From NCBI GenBank assembly GCA_021527695.1, contig JAKFAO010000003.1, positions 496,001 through 560,000 on the forward strand: 64,000 nt of DNA. The letters are read 5' to 3'. The translations under genes were made by a program, and so were the position numbers. A model generated the notes under the pieces. That model saw only the letters and a list, made by a program, of their open reading frames with translations. It searched no databases and was not told where the DNA came from. Source of the stretch: Naematelia aurantialba. Lineage: Eukaryota; Basidiomycota; Tremellomycetes; Tremellales; Naemateliaceae. Below are positions 1 through 9,162 of this stretch, piece by piece (the stretch's first letter is position 1; every line of letters starts with the position of its first letter).

Positions 1-875
1 CCTTTGGTACACGAGCGTGAGCAAGCAAAGTCAAGGAAAAAGGAGTTGGGACCTGCTGAATGTGGGTGGTACTCGGACATCCGACAAGCGCTGATGTTCT
101 GTAGGCTGGTTCTGCCTAAGCAATCCAAAAGTCACAAAGCACCTCATTGTTGCCATTGGTAGCGAGACTTATGTGACGCTGCCGAAAGGCCAGCTGATAC
201 CGACCAAACTGACGCCTGCCACCCAAGGTGGATCGAAGCCGCTGGTTCCGGGAGGTGGACACGTCCTGGTAAGCTGAACAGGGTCTTGATCGAATCCCGG
301 CTGATCAGCAGATCATTCCCATCGCTCATCATCCAACTCTCCTTTCGATCCCAGCCGACGACGCCATGACAATCATTTCCGAGCTCGAGACATTCAAGTC
401 GGCGCTCCGTGCCTGCTATGCGTCGTACGGAGCCGTACCGGTAACATTTGAGGTTGGACGACTCTCCGGGCGAGGTGGTCACGCCCACGTACAGATTGTA
501 CCCGTCCCAAAGGAGCTTACGGAGAAAGTGGCGGAATCGTTCCGGGTTGCTGGGGAGAAACAGGGTCTCGACTGGGAGGCTGAGCCGGAACGTGCCTTGG
601 CTCGAGTCGGTGCAGCGGGCAACTACTTCAAGGTCGAGTGTCCGGATGGAACGAAACTTGTCCATCTGCTCAAGGGGAATTTCGACCTCCAGTTCGGCAG
701 GTGAGCGGACTATGACTGTGTTCAACGGCTCAGCTCACACTAGAGTAGGATGGTTCTCGCCAGCCTGCTGGGTCTGCAGCATCGTATCGACTGGAAAGAT
801 TGTCAGCAGACCGAGGCGGAGGAGAAGGATGATGCACAAAAGTTCAAAAAGGCCTTTGCGCCGTTCCATTCGTAG
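1..875 (+). CDS. CWF19-like splicing factor, 3' end only (CwfJ C-terminal domains)
   Basis: Partial gene running off the left edge. Four exons can be read: 1-61, 105-268, 312-700 and 749-875, separated by introns of 43 to 48 nt. The joined frame gives the conserved CxxC start of CwfJ domain 1 (ECWFCLSNPK), a GGHVLIIPIAHHPTL block, the HIT-like GGHAHVQIVP motif, and the second CwfJ domain ending in KKAFAPFHS and a TAG stop. The HIT-like fold with HxHxQ is typical of the Cwf19/Drn1 family, which associates with late spliceosomes and the lariat debranching enzyme in the nucleus. The N-terminal phosphoesterase-like region expected in the family lies outside the window. A 333-bp gap separates it from the next gene on the same strand. 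Assignment is strong at family level; the exact orthologue (Cwf19 or the shorter CWF19L1/Drn1 type) cannot be settled from the C-terminus. Confidence 0.88.
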
Positions 876-1208
876 TTGACTCGTGTCACTGAGATTCACT
901 CGATCGGAGTGCATCCAAGCATGTCTAGCGTCATCTGCATGCATCGCATCGAGTGTAACAATGTAGCCTGGGTACTTGAGCATGACGATGAATCGCCGTC
1001 ATCAGGCAAGCAGCAGAGACAAGAAAAATCAACGACGCGTCGCTGAAACATCCCGACGTTTGCGAGTTTCAGCTTTCCCTCTGCGCTTTCGTTTGTCCTT
1101 GTTCTTCACCATCTCGTTTCTCTCTGCTCCTGCTGCTCGTTGCACGCGTCGCTCAGCGCGGCAGTACGTCGTCGACATCCCGTGCCAAGTGCTGTGAAGG
1201 GATCAAGG
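876..1208 (+). promoter_or_regulatory. Gap: CWF19 3' flank and alpha-actinin upstream region
   Basis: No supported gene. It holds the CWF19-like 3' flank and a CT-rich stretch (about 1070-1140) just upstream of the alpha-actinin start, typical of fungal promoters lacking a clear TATA box. One ACGCGT hexamer lies near 1034 and another near 1144; their meaning is unknown. Confidence 0.4.
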
Positions 1209-4200
1209 ATGACCTCGACCTCGATGGACCGGCGCGGTTCACATCCGTCACAAACACACGGGCGCTCAAAGTCCCTCGGAGGGCTAAATGGTCTGCACGG
1301 CGTAGGCAGTGGAATGGGAGGCGGCGCGAGTCCGATGTCTCCGGGAGGTAGAATGGGCATAGGAGGCAGCCCGATGAGTTCAGGTGGTAGGATGGGAGGG
1401 GGAATTCCAATGACTGCGGGTGGTAGTGCCAGCGGCACGAGTTTTGCGGGATTGCCCGGGGGAGGAGGCGGAGCAAGCGGAGGTGTTGGAGATGGTGGAG
1501 GATTTGGAGGAGGAGGAGGATTTGGAGGAGGGGGAGGATTTGGAGGAGCTGGAGTTGGAGGAGGAAACGGCGGCGGAGGAGGGTTTGGGAGCCCTGCTGT
1601 TGTTTCTGCGTCGGGTGGTGGTATTGGGGAGGGAGAATGGGCCGATGTCCAAGCCAGGACATTCTGCAGATGGTGCGTTATGTTTGGGATCTTCCTCTTC
1701 TCGACACGGCTTTGAATTTGGGTTGGATTTGAAGGTCTAACCAGACGAGCTGGACAGATGGGTTGGACCCGACGTTGGCCGTACGACGTTGGCCTTGCGG
1801 TACTGCCAGTGGTGCTCCGGCGATGCAGTTTGACTGCGCGTCCTCTTCCTCTTCCTCTTCCTCTTCCTCTTCCTCTTCCTCTTCCTCTTCCTCTTCCTCT
1901 TCCTCATCGTCCTCCTTCATCAGCGCTGGACGCAACCCCAAGTCGGCGCTGATTGCTCAGGCTGAATACCAAGCTCGAGAACCAGAACCTGGAGCCAATG
2001 ACAGACCTTGTCAAGGACTTTTCGAACGGTGTCAAGCTTATCCAGGTGAGCTCCCTCTCCCTCGGCCCTTCTTCCCTCCCCTCTCTCCCTCTTATCCCTA
2101 CCGCTCGCCTCTGCTCTCCCTTTCACCCGCTCCCTCTCTCCTTACCGCTCTCGCCCTCTCTCCCCTTTGCCCGCCCCCTCTCTCCCTACCCTCTCCCTCT
2201 GTCGGCTGGGCCCACTACAACCTGACTCACCACGCCCCGAGCTAGCCTCATTTGATGCAGAAGCCAAGCAGCTGACAGCATCCAGCTACTTGTACGTAGA
2301 GAACTGGGCTAACCTTCGCGGACATCGAGGACTGATGGGGCTTCGTAGGAAATCATGTCAGAGGCATCGCTGGGCAAGTACAACAAGAATCCCGTCATGA
2401 GAGTGCAAAAGGCAGAGGCGAGTGACTGCGTCAGCAGGCCAATGGGCCTTGGAACTCATCGAGCTGACAGCGCACCAGAACGCGTCCAAGGCGCTCAATT
2501 TCATCCGGGAACGAGGGGTCAAGCTGACCAATATCGGGCCGGAGGACATCGTCGACGGAAACCTCAAACTCATACTGGGCATGGTCAGTGCGGCAGGTCG
2601 CGCCGTCATTTCCCTTTCCCCCTCATCCTGCCCCCCCTGAACCTCTGCTCCTCTCTCCTCCCCCTCTCCTCTCCGCCCACCCCCTCACCTTCCCCTCGTC
2701 CCTCTCACGCGTTCCCTCTCTTGCTACAACCCCAGCCTTGCACGAAGATCCGAGGATTCTCTGACCTCCAACCAGATATGGACCCTTATTCTTCGCTTCA
2801 CGATAGCAGGAATCAAGTAGGTCCCGCCATGGATGTCCTCCTTCCGCTATGGCTAACACGGTCTACAGCGAAGAAGGTCTCTCGGCTCGGGACGGCCTGC
2901 TGTTATGGTGTCAGCGGAAGACGCAGTCATACCAAGAGGTGCAAGTCCGCGACTTCAAGAAGAGTTTTGCAGACGGTTTGGCATTGTTAGTCTGCATATC
3001 TGACAGATCGAATAGCGGACAGTGCTCACTCACACAGCTGCGCTCTCATTCATCGACATCGTCCTGAGCTCTTGGATTGGAACAAGCTGGACAAGGCAGA
3101 TAGGAGGGGCAACACGGAGCTCGCTTTCAGCGTCGCTGAACAGCATCTCGGTATCCCTGTTAGTCGCTAGAAGCTCGCTGCTCGACCCAGCGGTCCTAGG
3201 TGAGGTAACGCTGTTGCTGACGGACGCAGCGCTTGCTCGAGGTCAAGGATATATGCGATGTTGATACTCCCGACGAGCGCAGTGTCATGACCTACGTGGC
3301 AGAGTTTTTCCACAAATTCTCCTCCGAAGGTACGAAGTGCCCTATTTCATCGCTCACTGGACAGACAAGATGGAAACGAATGCCCGGCGGGTTGAGAAGT
3401 TTGTCGAGGTCATGCAGGGAATCTGGTATGATCCTCAGTCTCGATGTTTATCCCGACTGATGACAACAGGACGAACAAAAATGATTTCGAGCGGCGCATG
3501 GACATCCTCCTTGGTGCACTTCGAGCCACCCAGTCCTCGTGGTCCAGCGCGTTACAGGCTCCGACTTATCCTGATGCTATGGCTCGTCTGTCCCAATTCT
3601 ACGAGTACAAGCGCACCACAAAGCGAGATTGGGTCAAGGAGCGCCGAGAGCTCGCGTCACTATACAGCAACATCCAAACAAAAATGAAGACTTATGACCT
3701 GAGAGCTTGGGAGCCCACCGAAGGGCTCAGATTAGAGGTGAGGGGTTTCGCGCCGAGCCATGTGAACCGGAGCCGCGCTGACACTTTCTCAGGATCTCGA
3801 GTCGAAATGGGCCGAATTTCTGGCGGCAGAGGGTGCCCGCAGTCGGGCAATAATGGCTCGCATACGAGAGTGAGCAAAAGTGGAGACAACGCTGATAGGT
3901 AGCATTAAAGAAGGTCTGCGCAAAGATTTTGCCCAAGCGGCCGAGAACTTCAGTGCACAGCTGCAGCGAGTCGAACAGACTATCGGCGCGTTGCGAGGAC
4001 CTTTGCCAGTGGGTCTCATCATCTTGCCAGGCTTACGGCAGGATCAAAAACAGACTCTCTTGCAACTACAGGGCCGAGTCCCCGAGCTTCGCTCTTCGCT
4101 GGAGACCGATGTCGCCGCGGTGTACAGAGCGTGTCTCGAAGCGAATGTCGAGGATAATCAGTACACGGTGCTGTCCGTGGACGACCTGGAGTATGAGCTC

Positions 4201-5018
4201 GAGCTGGCCGAACAAGGCATCCGAAAGAAGATTGCTTTCGTGGAGAATCAAGTAAGTTGTTCATATCATATGAGGAGCGTATGCTGCTGTAGTTGGCTGA
4301 CAATCGCAGATGGTATCCGCGACACACACCAACCTGACACCTGCAAAGTTGGAAGAATTTGAGGCCACTTTCAAGCACTTTGACAAGGACGACACCAATG
4401 TAAATTGAGTTCGCTGAGGCGTCTGAGCAAAGCTGAAGTATCGCAGACTTTGATGCTCTGGGAGATGCATGCAGCGCTCGCCAGTCTCGGGATCGTCTAT
4501 GCTGTGCGTGTCGTAGCGCCGCTACCACGGTACGCCCTGCTGATAGCGTAGGATGACGAGATTGAGTCCATCTATGGGCAACTAGAAGCGGGTTTTGGCG
4601 CCGTCACGTACCAGGCTTGGCTCGCTTTACTTGTATGTGGCAACTGATTAACGATGCTGATGGTGTAGGTGGATATTACGAAAGACGATTCGTCGTCACC
4701 CGACCAGTTGCGTGAAGCCTTTCGTTCAATGGCAGGAGACAAGGTGCGTTGCAATGCCTATAATCATCGTCCATCCGGTTCCAGCTCACATGTCTTGTAG
4801 CCCTTTGTCACGGATATAGATTTCGTGCAGGCTAGCTTGCCGAGGGAGACGATCCGGTTCCTAGTGGAGGTCATGCCGGAAGACATGGCAGAGGACGGGC
4901 CTGGTGATAGCTCGGCTCGGTGCTTTGATTGCAAGTATTATAATATCGCGGGGAGACATCCGTTGACGTGTTTGCAGACCACGCCTTTTTGGAGAAGACT
5001 TTTGCGCGCACTCGATGA
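1209..5018 (+). CDS. ain1: Alpha-actinin (two CH domains, short spectrin rod, EF-hands)
   Basis: Nineteen coding exons are proposed: 1209-1672, 1961-2045, 2286-2291, 2349-2417, 2479-2583, 2776-2816, 2869-2985, 3038-3158, 3230-3329, 3365-3425, 3470-3737, 3793-3869, 3903-4251, 4310-4399, 4447-4503, 4552-4632, 4669-4743, 4801-4930, 4978-5018. They total 2337 nt, an exact multiple of three (778 aa). Residues 1-145 are a Gly/Ser-rich low-complexity leader. CH1 follows ([17 protein letters not shown], then [20 protein letters not shown]), then CH2 ([39 protein letters not shown]), a short spectrin-like rod, and a calmodulin-like C-terminus ([14 protein letters not shown]). It crosslinks F-actin in the cytokinetic ring and actin bundles. 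Odd points are a 6-nt exon encoding Leu-Leu, two GC-AG introns (2418-2478 and 4931-4977), a 33-nt intron, and a (CCTCTT)n array in intron 1. The rod is much shorter than the four repeats of animal alpha-actinin, as is usual in fungi. Confidence 0.93.
1842..1908. repeat. (CCTCTT)n hexanucleotide microsatellite in alpha-actinin intron 1
   Basis: About eleven near-perfect CCTCTT units. Because six is a multiple of three, all frames across it stay open and encode poly-Ser or Pro-Leu on the plus strand and poly-Glu on the minus strand. The array sits inside the 288-nt first intron (1673-1960), so these apparent ORFs are not genes. Confidence 0.9.
2286..2291 (+). other. 6-nt micro-exon of alpha-actinin (Leu-Leu)
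   Basis: The sequence CTACTT is bounded by an AG acceptor (TCCAG) and a GTACGT donor. Including it restores the conserved LIQLLEIM block of CH1. Without it, no frame-keeping join from 2045 to 2349 gives that motif, and using the upstream acceptor at 2260 meets a stop codon within five codons. Confidence 0.8.
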
Positions 5019-5515
5019 TGCTGACGGGTACATGTATATCCATATACACGCGTGTGCTTGTGCTAGTGCATGTGCCTATGCATGTGCGTGTGCTTGTACA
5101 CACTACACGCGCATGTGATGTGTGTGTATGTGCATGGGCCTATGCGTGTGCTTGTGCTTGTACGCGTGCTTGTGCTTGTGCTTGTACGCGTGCTTGTGCT
5201 TGTACGCGTGCTTGTGCTTGTGCTTGTACGCGTGCTTGTGCTTGTGCATCATATCGTCTGCAGTAGAGAATCGCATGCATTGGATCATGACGGCGTGGAG
5301 CAGAAAAGTGCCACAAAGCAGTCGCGTGCGCCAACTCCGGTGGCTCTTGTTGCGCTGTGTTGCTCCGATGACGGTGGTGTACAGCACTGGCACTGCTTCT
5401 GCTGCTGCTACCACCACGACGACCTAGACACATCACCACATCACACAGCCTCTGTGTGCACGTCGATCCGAGCCTCGAGATCATCAGATAATACCCCGTC
5501 CAACGCAGCGTCAGA
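5019..5515. repeat. Gap with GTGCTTGT/ACGC minisatellite upstream of cofilin
   Basis: From about 5050 to 5247 the DNA is a tandem array of TGTGCTTG and TACGCGTGCTTG units of 12 to 20 bp, with alternating purine-pyrimidine character. All long frames here are repeat artefacts. The remaining part to 5515 is CA/CAC-rich sequence just upstream of the cofilin start codon, presumably its promoter and 5' UTR. I see no gene. Confidence 0.8.
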
Positions 5516-7353
5516 ATGGTGCGTGTGTGCTTGGGGAGTCGCAGCGAGGGTGATCATGGCTGATATCGCTCGCGTGTAGTCTTCCGGTGTCCAGCCTGTT
5601 TGTTTTCTCGCGAGAGTCATGGTACATGCAGCTGATTAGGTGATCTCCCGCTATCCCCTGGTCATCACTCTTGCTCGCTACTCCCCACTTTTGCCTGCTC
5701 CTTATTCATGCTCGCTGCTCGTCACTCTTGCCTGCTCCTTCTTACTCGCTGCTCGCTGCCGGGTCTGCCATTGGTACTCTGGTCCGCTTCGCTGTCTCCG
5801 TTCCTACGTTGCCTTGATCGAATGTCCATTCGACGCTCCCCTCCGACGTTGTCAATTGATGCCGCGCCCAACACTTCCCACCCCCCTTAAATCTTCACGT
5901 ACTTCGCCCCCTTGTCTCGAATGCATCGTGGTTCGTCTCTACCACTGATGGGTCATTCCCTCTCTTCTCTTCTCTCGGCTCATCCCTCGTTTCATCCCTC
6001 GTGCCATCCCTCGTGCCATCTCTCGTGCCATCTCTCGCCCTATCCCTTGTCGTACCTCTTCTCCCATCTCTTCTCTCATCTCTTCTCCCGTCTCTTCCCT
6101 CCCCGCAACTCTCATACTGCCTCATCACCTCCCGCCTCAACCCCTCTGCCCACCTCCCACTGCTCTTATCTCCTCCCTCTCTGGTCTTATCTCTTCATCA
6201 CCTCTGGTGAACACAACCGTCGTCGCTCTTCCCTGTCGCACGCGCGCAGACCCCCGAGTGTCTCGAAAAGTACCAAGAGCTCAAGACGGGCAAGAAGCTC
6301 ACATACGTCATCTACGGCCTCTCGGACGACAAGCGTTCCATCGTCGTCCTCAAAGAGTCGACAGATAAGGACTTTGACAAGTTTGTCGCCCAGCTCCCAG
6401 AGGCCGACTGCCGCTGGGCAGTCTATGACTTTGAGTACAATGCCGGAGAGGGTATTAGGAACAAGTTGACTTTTGTCCAATGGTGCGTCCCAGTCAGTGG
6501 TTGCTTGTTGTCTCGCTACTTCTCGATTTGGCGCTCGTCGTCCAAGCCAAGGGGAAGCGCCTCATCCGAGCCAAGTCGAAAGAGGTGTGGATGGAGTTTG
6601 TTTGAGCATGTCATGTGGAAGGAGTGCAAGTCGCATCTGCCCGAAGGTCGCGAGACTCACCGGGAGGAGGGCGGGTAGAAGGGGGGCCTGGGGGGGTTAA
6701 GGGAAAGAAGAACGAGAAGAGAGAGAAGAGACGAATGTGAACGATGATCTGAGAGGCAGCGGAAGGTGGCCATGAGGCTTGCAGGATAGAAATCGGATCG
6801 GTGCTCGGGAGGTGACGGAGACCGAACAGCGGGCTGTCGTTGGGGAGCAGACATGGAGTTGGGGAGCAGACATGGAGACGCAGGGTCGTGGTTCTGACTG
6901 AAGTCAAAAATCCAACCCGACAGTGCAGCTGGACGAGGGAGACCCGTGTCACTGGGTATCTCGCTATGGGGCTCGGATCACGCTCGTAGAAGTGATGGCG
7001 TCGACGGCGCCTAAAACAACAAAACCCCGACTGACACGTCTCTCAGGTCGCCCGATGATGCCAGCGTCAAGTCCAAGATGATCTTTGCGTCCTCCAAGGA
7101 CGCCCTGCGTCGACGACTCGAGGGTGAGTTCATGCCAGGCTCCTGACTTGTAACTTTGCTGATATCGTCGTCTCCGTCTCCTTGCACGCTGAAACACGGC
7201 CTCTCTGTGATTCATCTTTCCATCCGGCTCGATTCCGTGCACTGCCTCTCCTAACCTGTCCTTTGACATGCAGGCATCCACATCGAGATTCAGGCGACGG
7301 ATTACTCGGAGATTACCAAAGAGGCCGTCCTGGAAAAGGCGAACCGGCGATGA
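5516..7353 (+). CDS. COF1: Cofilin / ADF
   Basis: Exons proposed: 5516-5518 (the ATG alone), 5580-5597, 6250-6482, 7047-7123 and 7274-7353. They sum to 411 nt, giving 136 aa, the usual cofilin length. The N-terminus reads MSSGVQPTPECLEKYQELKTG, aligning with the conserved SGV...ECL start, including the regulatory serine after Met. Later blocks are YDFEYNAGEGIRNKL, WSPDDASVKSKMIFASSKDALRRRLEG (the actin-binding long helix) and the basic C-terminus VLEKANRR. Cofilin severs and depolymerises ADP-actin filaments and is essential in fungi. Unusually for this locus, two introns are long (652 and 564 nt). The first contains TCCCTCGTGCCAT-type repeats near 5970-6110. The exon 2 donor (GTTTGT) is inferred from protein alignment and is the least certain junction. 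Confidence 0.92.
5965..6110. repeat. CATCCCTCGTGC / CATCTCTTCTC repeat in cofilin intron 2
   Basis: Degenerate 13-bp units (CATCCCTCGTGCC, CATCTCTCGTGCC) followed by CATCTCTTCTCC-like units, all on the pyrimidine-rich strand. They lie inside the 652-nt intron of the cofilin gene and extend its pyrimidine tract. Confidence 0.75.
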
Positions 7354-7940
7354 TAATCGATATTCTTGCCTGATCCCGCACACGCTGTGAGCTTCGCCTC
7401 TATATATAGCCAATGACAGTTGCTAACGAGATTCGCAGTCGATCTGTCCCTCCCTTTTGCTATGCGTTCATCTCCCTAGACGTCCATACCCGGGATCTGC
7501 GCATGTTCCACATGTCGAATTTTGGGTGGATGCAAATATTGCCTGCTGCGCAAGCCAGTTTTGACCAAGCTAGATCAGCTGGTCGATTTACTGGCCACTA
7601 ACACTTTTCGCTAACACTTTTCGCGATGGGACGTGCGCCATCGACTGGCGATTGAGTCATGGCAGTAGCCAAGATGGTGTCGCACAGCCGTGGATAATCC
7701 GAAACTGATGGACTGCCACAGCCGGAGTGCGAATGACTCGCTCACGACGATCGCCTCCTGTATAACTCTCGAAACCAGCTGCTGATTACATGCTTGTGCA
7801 CCGGAATTGCGCGACGTTCCAAAGGCGAATCGGGGGATCATCGGCGTTTAGGAGCGAACCACAGCTCCTTACACCAGCCGTCGCGGCATTTAACCCAGCA
7901 TTGGACTGATTCGTCCGACCACATCATGAGACTTTGACGC
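7354..7940. other. Gap: cofilin 3' flank and upstream region of next gene
   Basis: No supported gene. A TATATATA stretch near 7401 follows the cofilin stop. An 11-bp direct repeat (CTAACACTTTTCG) occurs twice at about 7600-7622. The remainder is unremarkable and probably includes the promoter of the gene starting at 7941. Confidence 0.4.
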
Positions 7941-8985
7941 ATGAGTGACAAATCCCTCAATCTGCATCTTGGGCAGACAGCTCGAACTTTGTCAAAACCA
8001 CCAAAGCCAGCCATGCGCCTTGAAATCCCTCGGCGCCTGCCTGCTCCGTGGAGTCGGGCGGTAGAGCGGAAACTCGCTCATGCGCAACTGGCTCATCGTC
8101 TCAAGTTGTCACAGGCTCGGCTGATCGAGCGCCAGGCGGAAGCTGCGCTGAACTTGGAGGTTGAAATCCAAGAACGCTTACAACGCGTGCTCCATGTGAG
8201 ACTGCTCTGAACACTGATGTTCATGTTCTTATGGCGGAAGCTGTTTGGCTGACGCATTGTCATAGTCCCGTGAAGAGGCGTTGCGAGGGGTAGAACCTGG
8301 TCAGATACACGCCAAGTTACACGACCTCCTCCGTCTTCCTGCACGAACATTCTCATTCACCGTCTTTGATCAGCTCGCGGAAATGTTCGAGTTGACTACA
8401 TGCCGACATGATACAATTGTCGATGACCAAGGGAATCCATTCTCCAGCTACATCCTGACGTTTCTCGATGCTCTTCTGGTCCTGTACCGCCCGATTCCGG
8501 CGACGCGTATCGCTCTTGACGTTCTGGGTGGTCTCCCGAGGGCGTCGCTCGAGTCCGAGCCGGATCAAATAGCCTTTGGAGCACTGGCAACGACCAGCCT
8601 CGCACCCCTCGTGCTGATGTTGGTCGAGCATGCACATGCACAGGTCTTGCGTGCCATGTGGTTTGCGTTGATCTACCTCGACACGGGGTACCGTGGATCG
8701 CAAAGAGCGATAGCACTGGAGTTTCTGTTGAACAGAGTGGTAGAGACACTGCAGGCCGGGGTAGAGGAGACCCGTCGTGTTGGTGGTCATGGTCATGGTG
8801 GTGGCACCGAGGACGGACGAGGACACGATGCCGAGGTGAATCGCTCGTGGATTGCAAGAATGAACAAGGTCATGGCGCTTCGCAAACAGACCAGTGCGGG
8901 CGGAAGGATGGGACAGGAGCTAGGACCGGTGGCGCTTGGCTTGAGAGATATCTGTATGGTCATGAAGGGCTGGAGCGGGGTCTAG
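7941..8985 (+). CDS. Unrecognised 324-aa protein, N-terminal basic coiled-coil-like region
   Basis: Two exons, 7941-8195 and 8266-8985, separated by a 70-nt GT-AG intron, encode 324 aa. I do not recognise the family. Residues 1-60 are basic and proline-rich. Residues 45-90 are predicted helical with many Ala, Leu, Arg and Glu (RKLAHAQLAHRLKLSQARL). The middle (about 110-240) is hydrophobic and helical without clear membrane segments. A His/Gly-rich stretch (GGHGHGGGTEDGRGH) is near residue 270, and the protein ends in a helical tail. It could be a mitochondrial or ribonucleoprotein-associated factor from its basic N-terminus, but no motif proves this. Splicing at 8196-8265 is supported by consensus sites and by a long uninterrupted second exon. 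Confidence 0.65.
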
Positions 8986-9162
8986 TGTGAGGACAGAGTA
9001 AACAGAGTCCGAGTAGCAAGAGACTCTCCGTGTATTCGCCACTGTGCTCCGTGCGAGAAGGAATGTGGAGCCCCAATGCCAATTTGCTGGTGCTGCCATT
9101 TCTTCTGCAGCCAGCATCTCTCCATTCGACTGACATCTGCTGGCTGTCACTCGACGCTCATC

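Noticed and set aside
1678..1952. Poly-Glu (minus) and poly-Ser / Pro-Leu (plus) ORFs
   Set aside because: Produced by the (CCTCTT)n array inside alpha-actinin intron 1; the 6-bp period keeps all frames open.
5103..5417. KHKHAYKHKHKHAYK-type repeat ORF (minus)
   Set aside because: Entirely the 12-20 bp minisatellite at 5050-5247.
6611..6952. Minus ORF in cofilin intron 3
   Set aside because: CT-rich low-complexity translation with no motif, inside a 564-nt intron bounded by well-supported cofilin exons.
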